A DNA stretch of 15,962 nt from Acidimicrobiia bacterium (lineage in GTDB: Bacteria; Actinomycetota; Acidimicrobiia; Acidimicrobiales; CATQHL01). Made by a program: the position numbers and the translations under genes. Where the stretch lies: the NCBI GenBank assembly GCA_021296435.1, contig JAGWAK010000036.1:1-15962 (forward strand). The letters are read 5' to 3'. This document shows positions 7,234 to 15,938 of the stretch, one piece after another (position 1 is the first letter of the stretch; each line of letters starts with the position of its first letter). The notes under the pieces are model-generated. The model was not told where the DNA came from. It made no database searches and saw only the letters and a program-made list of their open reading frames with translations.

Positions 7234-7859
7234 CAGCCGGAGGGTTCCTCGTCAGCTGTGTCGGATCCGGCCTCGGCGGACTGCCCCTGCTCGGGGGCCC
7301 GCACCCCGTACCCCAGCTCGGCGGACCAGGCGGCCCGACCTTCCCACGCCGCCGAACCCGACGGGGACGTCGCCCGCATCCAACCCGAGGTGTGCTCGTC
7401 GTCGCCGGGGCGCCAGTCCTCCCAGGGCAGCCGCTGGGGCCTCCCGTCGTCGCCCACCAGCAGCTCGTCCTTGGTGTAGACCGCGTCGTCGCGCGAGGTG
7501 AAGGAGAACTCGAAGAGCTTCGACTCCGTGATGGCCTCGGTGGGGCACGCCTCCACGCACAGGTCGCAGTGGATGCACCGCAGGTAGTTGATCTCGTAGA
7601 CGTAGCCGTAGCGCTCACCGGGGGCCACAGGGCTGTCGGGCGGGTTGTCGGCGCCGCGCACGTAGATGCAGCGGGCCGGGCAGACACCGGCGCAGAGCTC
7701 GCAGCCGATGCAGCGCTCCATACCGTCCTCGTAGCGTCCCAGCACGTGGCGGCCGTGGAAGCGCTCGGGCTTCGGGCGCTTCACGGTGGGGTACTGCGAG
7801 GTGACACGGTTCTCGAAGAGCTTGGCGAAGGTCACCCGGAACCCGCCGAAGAAGTTCAT
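7233..7859 (-). CDS. nuoI: NADH-quinone oxidoreductase subunit I (2x[4Fe-4S])
   Basis: A 208-residue peripheral subunit that holds clusters N6a and N6b and passes electrons from NuoG toward N2 in NuoB. Two ferredoxin motifs are intact: Cys50, 53, 56 and 60 (CIGCELCAGVCP), and Cys95, 98, 101 and 105 (CIHCDLCVEACP). They alternate as expected for two crossed [4Fe-4S] clusters. Residues 1-48 form the usual membrane-facing N-terminal segment. The region after about residue 130 is a long, hydrophilic, Asp/Glu/Ser-rich tail, as in many high-GC homologues. The ATG at 7859 overlaps the nuoH stop as ATGA. Longer upstream starts would run antiparallel to sense through the nuoH end and were not used. 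The stop overlaps nuoJ by one base. Confidence 0.97.
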   Translation of the reverse strand: MNFFGGFRVTFAKLFENRVTSQYPTVKRPKPERFHGRHVLGRYEDGMERCIGCELCAGVCPARCIYVRGADNPPDSPVAPGERYGYVYEINYLRCIHCDLCVEACPTEAITESKLFEFSFTSRDDAVYTKDELLVGDDGRPQRLPWEDWRPGDDEHTSGWMRATSPSGSAAWEGRAAWSAELGYGVRAPEQGQSAEAGSDTADEEPSG

Positions 7860-9097
7860 CGCTTCCCACCCCCTTGCGCCGGCTGACCGGCGGCCTCTTC
7901 GGCCTCTTCGGCCTCGTCGACCTGCCGCTGCACCCGGCCGGCCCGCACGGCGGTCCGCAGCACCAAGCCGCCGGTGGCCAGTGCCGCCACGCTCACCACG
8001 ATGACCACAGCCTCCGACCAGCCCCGATCGCGGCCGATGCTGAGCGCGCCCAGGAACAGCAGCCAACCCAGCGACAGCGGGATGAGCACCTTCCAACCCA
8101 TGTCCATCAGTTGGTCGTAGCGGAGCCGGGGCAGCGTGGCCCGCAGCCACACGAACACGAACAGGAACACCATCAGCTTGCCGAAGAACCAGATGATCCC
8201 CCACAGCCAGTCCACGCCCGCCACGAGGATCGGGCCGTCGGGGCCGCCCAGGAACAGCGTCACGATGATCGCCGACATCGTGATGACGTTCATGAACTCA
8301 GCCAGGAAGAACAGCGCGAAGCGGATGGAGCTGTACTCGGTGTGGAAGCCCCCCACCAGCTCCTGCTCGGCCTCCACCATGTCGAACGGCGGGCGGTTCA
8401 GCTCGGCGGTGGCCGCCACGAAGAACACCACGAACGGCACGATGCCGGTGACCCAGAGGTTCCAGTCGTAGCTGCTCTGGTCGGCCACGATGTCGTGGGT
8501 GGAGAGGCTGCCGGACTGCAGCAGCACCGCGGCCAGCGACAGGCCCAGGGCGGCCTCGTAGGAGACCATCTGCGCCGAGGCCCGCACCGAGCCCAGCAGG
8601 GGGTACTTCGAGCCCGACGACCAGCCGGCCAGCATCACCCCGTAGACGGCCATGGAGGACATTGCCAGCACCAGCAGGATCCCGATGTGCGGGTCGGCCA
8701 CCTGGAGGTAGGTGGTGTTCCCCCACCAGCTGACCGTGCCGTCGCCGGTGGTGAAGTTGCCGCCCACCGGCACGACGGTGAATACCAGGAAGGCGGGCAC
8801 CAGCGAGAGATAGGGCGCCAGCTTGTAGACGAAGCGGTCCGAGCGGGCCGGGACCAGATCCTCCTTGAAGAAGAGCTTGACCCCGTCGGCCAGGGTCTGC
8901 AGGATCCCCCACGGTCCGGCCAGCGCCGGCCCGATGCGGTTCTGCATGTCGCCGATGAGCTTGCGCTCGAACCAGATCATCAACATCACCGCCACCATGA
9001 GCATGACGAAGGCGGCCACCACCTTGATGATCAGGATCAGCGCCTCGTCGAGGCCGAAACCGCCGATGTAGGCCGGATCCAGGGCGAGGATGTTCAT
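7856..9097 (-). CDS. nuoH: NADH-quinone oxidoreductase subunit H
   Basis: A 413-residue polytopic membrane protein that anchors the peripheral arm and forms part of the quinone entry channel. Family motifs include WFERKLIGDMQNRIGP (residues 42-57) and GPWGILQTLADGVKLFFKED (61-80). The charged loop ELNRPPFDMVEAEQELVGGFHTEYS carries glutamates near the quinone site. ATG 9097 overlaps the nuoG stop (ATGA), matching the operon pattern, so I preferred it to the ATG ten codons earlier (9127), which would overlap nuoG by 34 bases. The C-terminus carries a short acidic EAEEAEEAA tract encoded by a nine-base tandem repeat (about 7893-7918), a feature of this copy rather than the family. Otherwise the length is normal. 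Confidence 0.97.
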   Translation of the reverse strand: MNILALDPAYIGGFGLDEALILIIKVVAAFVMLMVAVMLMIWFERKLIGDMQNRIGPALAGPWGILQTLADGVKLFFKEDLVPARSDRFVYKLAPYLSLVPAFLVFTVVPVGGNFTTGDGTVSWWGNTTYLQVADPHIGILLVLAMSSMAVYGVMLAGWSSGSKYPLLGSVRASAQMVSYEAALGLSLAAVLLQSGSLSTHDIVADQSSYDWNLWVTGIVPFVVFFVAATAELNRPPFDMVEAEQELVGGFHTEYSSIRFALFFLAEFMNVITMSAIIVTLFLGGPDGPILVAGVDWLWGIIWFFGKLMVFLFVFVWLRATLPRLRYDQLMDMGWKVLIPLSLGWLLFLGALSIGRDRGWSEAVVIVVSVAALATGGLVLRTAVRAGRVQRQVDEAEEAEEAAGQPAQGGGKR

Positions 9098-11575
9098 GAG
9101 ATCGGCGGCTCCACCCTGATCTCGCACACCGCCGCGTCAACGTCGATGAGTTCGCCGGGATCAGCCCCGCCGGAGTTGATCGTGAGGGCCGCAACCGCGG
9201 TGGGGACGCCCTCGTCGGGCGACGCCGCCACCGAGATGGCCCCGGCCGGCGAACTGACCCGCAGCAGCTCGTCGGGCCCGCAGCCCAGGCGCTCGAAGTC
9301 CCGCGGGTTCAGCCGCAGCGCACCCGGCCGGGCGAAGGCGGCCAGCGACGGGCAGTTGGCGGTGACCGTGCCCGCGTCGTAGGCCCTGCGATCGGCGACC
9401 AGCCGGTAGGAGTAGCGGTCGAACGCCACGGCCTGCGCGGCGGGGAGCCGCACGTCGTCGAGACCGAGACGTGGCGGCAGCCCGGCGCCGTTGCCGCCGG
9501 CAAGCGGGAGCAGCACCCCGTCGAGATCGGCCCGCACCTCGTCCCAGGTCGCCCCGGCGTGCAGCGGCGAGAGTTCGGCCAGTTCGGCCCAAGCCTCGCC
9601 GGGCGAGGTGATCTGTAGATCCGACCCGAGCCGAAGCGCCAGTTCGGCGGCAATCTCCCAGTCCCGCCGGCACTGTGGCGGCGGGGTCACCTGCCGGGTC
9701 TCGGCGGTGGCACGACCTTCGACGTTGAGGTGCGTGCCGGCGCGCTCGCCGAACATTGCCGCCGGCAGGACCACGTCGGCGCGCCTCACCGAGGCGGTGC
9801 CGAAGGTGTCGACGGCGATCACCGTTCCGACCCTCTCCAGCGCCCGCCGCGCCAGTTCCCTGTCGGGGAAGTCCGCCAGCGGGTCGGCGCCGAGCAGGAA
9901 GAGCACGTCGATGCGTCCCGCGGCGGCGGCAACCAGGATGCCGGCGGCGTCGGCGCCGCGCTGGGCCGGCACCGCATCCCATGCGGCGCCGTAGTGGGCG
10001 CCGGCCTGGGTCAGCGAGGTGCGACCCGGCAGCAACCCCGGCGCCAGGCCGGCGTCGATGGCACCCGCCGCGGCGCCCCGCCGCAGCAGCGGCAGGAAGC
10101 GGGCGTGCGGGAAGGCACGGGCCAGGCGCAGCGCGGCCGCGGCGGTCGGGATCGCCGACTCCGCCACCGAACTGCGGCCGACCAACACGGTCAGCGGATT
10201 CTCGGCGAACAGGGCCGCGGCGGCACGCAGGTCCTCGGTGGCAATCCCGGCGAGGGCGACGCCGTGGGGTGGATCCAGGATGGCCTCGGCGATCATGTCG
10301 GCGTCACCGGGGCGGACACGCAGCGAGTGGCGGGCCAGCGGCGTGAGGCTGGTCGCCAGCGGCGACATCTCCACGAGCGTGGCGGCGCCGGAATCGGCCG
10401 CCCCTCGCAGGCGCAGGAAGAGGCTGCCGAACTCCTCCCGGAGGTCGCCCGCCAGCGTCAGCACCACACCGCCGGGCCGGCAGGCGTCGGCGATCGTGGC
10501 GCGCGGCAGGGCGCAGACCAACTCGGGTGGCAGGCCGTCGCCGAGATGGGCATCGACGTTGTCGGTGCCGATGACGCCCTTGGCCAGCTTCGCCCAGGCG
10601 TACTGATCCTCGCTGCAGAGCCGCGCCCCGCCCAGCACCGCCAGCGAGGCCGGCCCGTTGCGGCCCAGCGCGTCACCGGTGGCCTCGGCGACGGCGTCCA
10701 GAGCGGTCGACCACGAGACCGGGACCAGGTCACCGTCGCCGCGCAGCAGCGGCTCCAGCAGGCGTCCCGGGCTGTGGACGGCCTCGAAGCTGAAGCGGTC
10801 ACGGTCGGCCAGCCAGCCGTGGTTCACCGCCTCGGAGTCGACCCCCTGGATGCGCAGCAGGCGGTTGCGCGAGGCGTGGACCGACACCCTGTCGCCGGTG
10901 GCGTTCGGATACGTGGAGACCATCTCAGTGAGGTCCCAGGGCCGCGCCCGGAAACGGTAGGGGCGGGCGGTGAGCGCGCCCACGGGGCAGATCTGCACCG
11001 TGTTGCCGCTGAAGTACGAGTCGAACGGTCGATCCGGAAAGATGTTCACCTCGGTGTGGTAGCCGCGTCCCTGGAAGCCGATGAGCGGCTCGCCAGCCAC
11101 CTCGTCCGCGAAGCGGGTGCAGCGGTCGCAGAGGATGCAGCGCTCCCGGTCGAGGTAGACGAGGTCACTGATCGGCAGCGGCTTGTCGAAGTGGCGCTTC
11201 TCCTCCACGAAGCGGCTCTCCCCGGGCCCGTAGGCCATGGTCTGATCCTGCAGCGGGCACTCGCCGCCCTTGTCGCAGACGGGGCAGTCCAGAGGGTGGT
11301 TCACCAGCAGGAACTCCAGAACCCCGTCCTGCGCCTTGCGGGCGGCGTCGCTGGCGGTCTCCACGACCATGCCCTCACTCACCGTGAGCATGCAGGAGGG
11401 CGCCAGGGCAGAACCGCGGCCGGTGTCCACGTCCACCAGGCACATGCGGCACATACCCACGGGCCGCATCCGCGGGTGGTAGCAGAACCTCGGGATGTAC
11501 GTGCCGGCCTGCTCGCAGGCGTCGCTGAGCAGCTGCCCGGCCGTCGACGGTGATGCGCACCGGGGTCTCGCTCAT
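9094..11575 (-). CDS. nuoG: NADH-quinone oxidoreductase subunit G, 5' reading frame broken
   Basis: Large iron-sulfur subunit of the NADH module. From 11469 down to 9094 an intact frame encodes 791 residues. Counting from that ATG, they include Cys7, 10 and 26 of [2Fe-2S] N1b, His58/Cys62/65/71 of N5, Cys111/114/117/161 of N4, then a degenerate molybdopterin-oxidoreductase-like domain. The optional N7 cysteines are absent (LADRDRF replaces the usual LCDKGRF). The first N1b cysteine (TGC 11484-11482) lies upstream of ATG 11469, so that cannot be the true start. The coupled ATG at 11575 overlaps the nuoEF stop and reads MSETPVRITVDGR, a proper NuoG start, but in a different frame. The join is near 11538, and about 20 bases seem to be missing compared with family members. 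I annotate the gene as one unit with a frameshift. Confidence 0.88.
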
Positions 11576-13533
11576 GACACCGGCGCCGCCGCCACCGGGA
11601 TGCGGCGCGGCAGGTAGGCCTCGAACTCGCCGCGGAAGTCCCGCAGCGCCGAGACGATGGGCGAGGCGGCCGACGGGCCCAGCGGGCAGATGGTGGTCAT
11701 GCGCGGCGGCCAGCTGAGGCCCGGGCTGATGTTGTCGCAGACGTCGGTGAGAAGGTCCAGGTCGCCCGGACGACCGCGACCCGCCAGGATGCGTTCCAGG
11801 ATGACCTCCAGCCAGCTGGTGCCCTCGCGGCAGGGCGTGCACTTCCCGCAGGACTCGCGGGCGAAGAATCGCGCCAGGTTGTGGCAGGCCCGGGGGATGT
11901 CGGTGGTGGAGTCCATCACCACGATGGCGCCGGAGCCCAGCATCGACCCCGCTGCGTCCACAGCGGCCTTGTCCAGCGGCAGATCCAGGTGCTCTTCGGT
12001 GAACCAGGGAGCCGACGCCCCGCCGGGGATGAAGGCCTTCAGATCGCCGCCGTCGCGGATCCCGCCCCCGTAGCGCTCGTCGCAGATGATTTCCCGGAAG
12101 GTCGTCGTGCCGAAGGGCACCTCGAACACGCCGGGGTTGCGCACGTGACCCGACACCGCGAACACGCGCGTGCCCGTCGACTGCTCGGCCCCCCGGCCGA
12201 CGAAGGCGGCAGCCCCGTGGGTCACGATCCACGGCAGGTTCGAGAGCGTCTCCACGTTGTTGACGATGGTCGGCCGCCCGTAGAGCCCGATCGCCGCCGG
12301 GAAGAACGGCGGCTTCAGCCGGGGCATGCCGCGGTTGCCCTCGAGGCTCTCGATGAGTGCCGTCTCCTCGCCGACGATGTAGGCGCCTGCACCGGAGTGC
12401 AGCACGATGTCCACGCTGAAGTCGCTGCCGCAGATGTCCGAGCCCACGTACCCCGCTGCGTAGGCCTCGTTGAGTGCGGCGGCGAGGCGCTCGGCGGCCA
12501 GCGCCATCTCGCCGCGCACGTACAGGAAGCACTGCGAGAGGCCCAGCGCGTAGCAGGCGATGAGGCACCCCTCGATGAGTTGGTGCGGGTCAAGCTCCAT
12601 GAGCAGGCGGTCCTTGTAGGTGCCGGGCTCGCTCTCGTCACCGTTCACCACCAGGTAGCGCGGCCAGACGTTCGGCGGGCAGAAGCCCCATTTCACCCCC
12701 GCCGGGAAGCCGGCGCCGCCGCGTCCCAGCAGGCTGGCCTCCCTCACCTCGGCGTGCACCGCGGCGGGCGCCGCGGCCAGCGCCCGGCGCAGGCCCTCGT
12801 AACCGCCGGTGCGGAGGTAGCCCCTGAGGGTGTGGCCGTCGGTGATGTCCCGTCGGGAGGTCACGATCATCTCGGAGGGGGCGGCGGGCGCCACCTCCGG
12901 CAGCGAGCCCGCGCCGTTGCCCCCGGTGGCGGCTTGGTGGCGCTCCCACCAGGCCGGCGGCCCGTCGGCGGACGGCGGCGAGGCCCCGGCGGCGCGCTTC
13001 GGCGGGATCTGCTGGCGCACCGTGGCCACGGTGCCGTGGGGCGGCACGTCGGGGCGATCGCCGTTGCGCAGCTCGCCGACAAGTTGGTCGAAGTCCTCTG
13101 TCGCCACGCCGCCCACGTATCGGTAGTTCACCTGCAGGCAGGGTGCCTCTGTGCAGGCCGCCACGCACTCCACCGCCTCCAGGGTGATCCTCCCGTCGGA
13201 GGTGGTGCCGCCCACGGGCACACCCAGTGACTCGCTGGCGTATTCGATCAGTTCGTCGGCGCCGAGCAGGTGGCAGCTGATGCCCCGGCAGATGTTCAGT
13301 CGGTAGGTGCCGCCGGGCGAGCGCTTGAACATCTCGTAGAACGAGCAGGTGCTGAGGACCTCCGACGGCGTGGTTCCCACCAGTTCGGCGATGTGCTCCA
13401 TCGCCTCGGTGCTGACGTGGCCGTCCTGCGCCTGGGCCACGTGCAGCAGCGGGATGAGGGCCGAGCGCGCAACGGGGTAGCGCCCGATGATCTCGGCGGC
13501 CAGCTTGACGTTCTCGTCGCTGAGACGAGCCAT
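11572..13533 (-). CDS. nuoEF: Fused NADH-quinone oxidoreductase subunits E and F
   Basis: One uninterrupted 653-residue frame joins two normally separate subunits. Residues 1-160 are NuoE, a thioredoxin-like fold with [2Fe-2S] N1a ligands Cys82, Cys87, Cys123 and Cys127. Residues 161-220 are a Pro/Ala/Gly-rich linker. From about 222 the sequence is NuoF: GRGGAGFPAGVKW (270-282, FMN/NADH site), NGDESEPGTYKDR (297-309), the EETALIESLEGNRG region, and N3 ligands Cys562, 565, 568 and 616. NADH is oxidised at FMN in the NuoF part. ATG 13533 overlaps the nuoD stop (TGATG) and the TGA overlaps nuoG. The Met at residue 222 could be an internal NuoF start, but no Shine-Dalgarno sequence precedes it and no stop separates the halves. 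Fusion is directly visible; whether the protein is later split is unknown. Confidence 0.94.
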   Translation of the reverse strand: MARLSDENVKLAAEIIGRYPVARSALIPLLHVAQAQDGHVSTEAMEHIAELVGTTPSEVLSTCSFYEMFKRSPGGTYRLNICRGISCHLLGADELIEYASESLGVPVGGTTSDGRITLEAVECVAACTEAPCLQVNYRYVGGVATEDFDQLVGELRNGDRPDVPPHGTVATVRQQIPPKRAAGASPPSADGPPAWWERHQAATGGNGAGSLPEVAPAAPSEMIVTSRRDITDGHTLRGYLRTGGYEGLRRALAAAPAAVHAEVREASLLGRGGAGFPAGVKWGFCPPNVWPRYLVVNGDESEPGTYKDRLLMELDPHQLIEGCLIACYALGLSQCFLYVRGEMALAAERLAAALNEAYAAGYVGSDICGSDFSVDIVLHSGAGAYIVGEETALIESLEGNRGMPRLKPPFFPAAIGLYGRPTIVNNVETLSNLPWIVTHGAAAFVGRGAEQSTGTRVFAVSGHVRNPGVFEVPFGTTTFREIICDERYGGGIRDGGDLKAFIPGGASAPWFTEEHLDLPLDKAAVDAAGSMLGSGAIVVMDSTTDIPRACHNLARFFARESCGKCTPCREGTSWLEVILERILAGRGRPGDLDLLTDVCDNISPGLSWPPRMTTICPLGPSAASPIVSALRDFRGEFEAYLPRRIPVAAAPVS

Positions 13534-14801
13534 CAGCGATCCACCTCGCCCATGATCGGATCGACCGAGGAGATGATGGCCACCGCGTCGGCCACCAGCC
13601 GGTCCTCCAGCAGGTACGGGAGCGCTTGCAGGTTCACAAAGCTGGGGGCCCTGATGTGCATGCGCAGCGGCTTGGGACCGCCGTCGCTGACCATGTAGCA
13701 GCCCAACTCCCCGCGCGGCGACTCCACCGCCGCGTACACCTCGCCGGCGGGCACCTTGAATCCCTCGGTGAAGATCTTGAAATGATGGATAAGGGCCTCC
13801 ATGGACTCGTCGATGCGTCCACGCGGGGGCGGTGTGACCTTCTTGTCCTGGACGCGGTAGTCGCCCGAGGGCATCTGATCGAGGATCTGGCGCACCAGCC
13901 GGATGGACTCGCGGATCTCGTTGAGGCGGATGGCGTAGCGGTCGAACGAGTCGCCGTAGCTGCCGCAGATCACGTCGAAGTCCAGCAGGTCGTAGTCCAG
14001 GTACGGCATGTGGCGGCGCAGGTCCCAGGAGTAGCCGGTGCTGCGCAGGATCGGCCCGGTGACACCCAGCGCCAGGCACTCCTCCGCGCTGATGACGCCC
14101 ACGCCCTGCAGGCGCTCCCGCCAGATGGGCTGGCCGGTCAGCAGCGCGTCGTACTCGTCGAGACGGTCACCGACGGGGTCCAACAGCCGCAGGGTGTCGT
14201 CGCGCCAGCCGTCAGGCAGGTCGGCCGCCACGCCGCCGGGGCGGATGTAGTTGTGGTTCATGCGCAGGCCGGTGATCTGCTCCAGCAGGCGCAGCACCTC
14301 CTCACGCTCGCGCCAGCCGTAGAGCATCATCGACACCGCCCCCAGGTCCATCCCGTTGGTGGCCTGGAAGAGCAGGTGCGAGCTGATGCGGTTCAACTCG
14401 CACATCAGCATGCGGATCCAGACCGCACGGGGCGGGAGCTCGAGGCCGAGCAACATTTCGGTGGCGGTGGCGAAGGCCAACTCGCTGAACAGGGGCGAGG
14501 CGTAGTCCATCCGCGTGACGTTGGTTGGCCCCTGCAGGTACGTGAGCGTCTCGCCGGTCTTCTCCATGCCGGTGTGCAGGTAGCCGATGATCGGCTTGCA
14601 GCGCGTCACCGTCTCGCCGTCGAGCTCCAGCAGCAGCCGCAGCACCCCGTGCGTGGACGGGTGCTGGGGACCCATGTTGATGATCATGCGCTCGGGCGCC
14701 GAAGGCGCCGCCGTCAGGGCCTCCGACTCGCTGAGCCGCAGCACGGGCCCGCCGCCGCGGGCGTAGACGCGGCCCTGGGCAGGGGGGGCATCGGCACTCA
14801 C
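13533..14801 (-). CDS. nuoD: NADH-quinone oxidoreductase subunit D (49 kDa type)
   Basis: A 422-residue peripheral subunit related to the large subunit of [NiFe] hydrogenases. It forms the quinone-reducing pocket with NuoB. The signature MGPQHPSTHG (residues 43-52) supplies the pocket histidine (His47), and Tyr88 in TYLQGPTN is the matching quinone-contact tyrosine. GYLHTGMEK (73-81) and the C-terminal VISSVDPIMGEVDR are also typical. The first 38 residues are a variable extension before the conserved core, common in actinobacterial NuoD. The start is GTG (14801-14799), overlapping the nuoC TGA as GTGA. The end overlaps the nuoEF ATG by one base. NuoC and NuoD are separate here, not fused as in E. 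coli. Confidence 0.97.
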   Translation of the reverse strand: MSADAPPAQGRVYARGGGPVLRLSESEALTAAPSAPERMIINMGPQHPSTHGVLRLLLELDGETVTRCKPIIGYLHTGMEKTGETLTYLQGPTNVTRMDYASPLFSELAFATATEMLLGLELPPRAVWIRMLMCELNRISSHLLFQATNGMDLGAVSMMLYGWREREEVLRLLEQITGLRMNHNYIRPGGVAADLPDGWRDDTLRLLDPVGDRLDEYDALLTGQPIWRERLQGVGVISAEECLALGVTGPILRSTGYSWDLRRHMPYLDYDLLDFDVICGSYGDSFDRYAIRLNEIRESIRLVRQILDQMPSGDYRVQDKKVTPPPRGRIDESMEALIHHFKIFTEGFKVPAGEVYAAVESPRGELGCYMVSDGGPKPLRMHIRAPSFVNLQALPYLLEDRLVADAVAIISSVDPIMGEVDR

Positions 14802-15301
14802 CGCGTGTCCCCGGCCGCTTTGAACCGCACGGGCACGATCCCGACGGCGTAGTCCTTGCGCAGGGGATGTCCGTCCCAGTCCTCGGGCATCAGGATGCGG
14901 GTCATGTCCGGGTGGCCGACGAAGACGATGCCGAACATGTCGAACGCCTCCCGTTCGGGGCTCTCAGTGCCCGGGAACAGGTCGAACAACGTGGGCAGCC
15001 GAGGATCCTCCTCGGGGACCTGCACCCGCAACCGCACCCGGCCGCGCCGCTGGTGGGAGATGAGGGTGACGACAATCTCGAACCGTTCGGGAACCACCTC
15101 ATCGGGGAGATCCGTCCTGGAATCGGCGCCGAGGTAATCCACGGCGCAGACGTCGAGGCACTGGAGGTAGCCGGCGTCGCGCAGCGCCTCGGCGACCTCC
15201 AGCAGTTCAGCCGGCCGGGGATGCAGCACCGGTGCCCCGGCGGGATCGGTGCTGACCGCAACGCCGAGGTCGGCTACGCCCTCAGGCGAGGATGACGCCA
15301 T
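14798..15301 (-). CDS. nuoC: NADH-quinone oxidoreductase subunit C (30 kDa type)
   Basis: A 167-residue peripheral subunit that packs against NuoD. The conserved C-terminal block is present: EREAFDMFGIVFVGHPDMTRILMPEDWDGHPLRKDY spans residues 116-151, with the Glu-Arg-Glu, GHPD and HPLRKDY elements intact. The N-terminal 25 residues are variable. I chose ATG 15301, which follows the nuoB stop by four bases and has GGGGGTGA just upstream. A longer in-frame start at 15394 would overlap nuoB by about 90 bases and adds a Ser/Ala/Arg-rich stretch with no family similarity. The stop overlaps the nuoD GTG. Confidence 0.96.
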   Translation of the reverse strand: MASSSPEGVADLGVAVSTDPAGAPVLHPRPAELLEVAEALRDAGYLQCLDVCAVDYLGADSRTDLPDEVVPERFEIVVTLISHQRRGRVRLRVQVPEEDPRLPTLFDLFPGTESPEREAFDMFGIVFVGHPDMTRILMPEDWDGHPLRKDYAVGIVPVRFKAAGDTR

Positions 15302-15305
15302 CGCT

Positions 15306-15938
15306 TCACCCCCGGCCGAAGCGGCCGCGCTTGGGACTGACGACCATCCGGGTGGCCGTCTGGCCGTCGCGCTGCTCGACGATGATGCCCGCACCTGCGC
15401 CGGCGGCGGCCTCGCGGCGGCGTGTCAACTCGCCGCTGCGGATCAGGCCGTGCAGCGTCAAGATGGCGTGCAGCAGGGTCTCCGGGCCGGGCGGGCAGCC
15501 GGGCGCGTACACGTCAACCGGCACCACCTGGTCCACCCCCTGCACGATGGCGTAGTTGTTGAACATGCCACCCGAGGAGGCGCAGACGCCCATTGAGATG
15601 ACCCACTTGGGTGCCATCATCTGGTCGTAGATCTGCCGCAGCACCGGTGCCATCTTCTGCGACACCCGACCGGCCACGATCATGAGGTCGGCCTGCCTCG
15701 GCGACGCCCGGAACACCTCCATGCCGTAGCGGGCAATGTCGTAGTGCGGACCGCCGGTGGCCATCATCTCGATGGCGCAGCAGGCGAGCCCGAACGTGGC
15801 CGGCCAGCAGCTGCGCGCCCGCGACCACTTCACGACCTCCTCCAGGCGGCCGGTCGCGAAGTTGTGGGGAAGCTCGGTCAACCCGCCGTAGGCAGCACCC
15901 AGCGGCGCATCCTCAGGCGAACCGGCGACCCGTGGCAC
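15306..15938 (-). CDS. nuoB: NADH-quinone oxidoreductase subunit B (cluster N2), start uncertain
   Basis: NuoB carries the terminal [4Fe-4S] cluster N2, which reduces quinone. All four ligands are present when counted from GTG 15938: Cys53 and Cys54 (GLACCAIEMM), Cys119 (GVCASSGGMFNNY) and Cys148 (YAPGCPPGPE). The protein is 210 residues from that GTG, longer than many homologues. It has an N-terminal extension before the conserved ELPHNF...WSRARSCWPATFG region and a roughly 40-residue basic C-terminal tail. The frame stays open to the right edge, and no good ribosome-binding site precedes the GTG, so the true start may lie outside the window. A TTG at 15881 is another option. The residues just upstream repeat the TELP sequence found at 21-24. 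nuoA would be expected immediately upstream. Confidence 0.93.
   Translation of the reverse strand: MPRVAGSPEDAPLGAAYGGLTELPHNFATGRLEEVVKWSRARSCWPATFGLACCAIEMMATGGPHYDIARYGMEVFRASPRQADLMIVAGRVSQKMAPVLRQIYDQMMAPKWVISMGVCASSGGMFNNYAIVQGVDQVVPVDVYAPGCPPGPETLLHAILTLHGLIRSGELTRRREAAAGAGAGIIVEQRDGQTATRMVVSPKRGRFGRG

Noticed and set aside
7893..7918. Nine-base tandem repeat (GGCCTCTTC) near the nuoH end
   Set aside because: It is a coding repeat giving an acidic Glu/Ala tail. Such tails vary freely in high-GC proteins and need no special explanation.
7874..9382. A 502-codon plus-strand frame opposite nuoH
   Set aside because: Antisense shadow with His/Gln/Glu-rich composition. nuoH on the minus strand explains the constraint.
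9730..11553. A 607-codon plus-strand frame opposite nuoG
   Set aside because: Antisense shadow. The intact Fe-S motifs are on the other strand.
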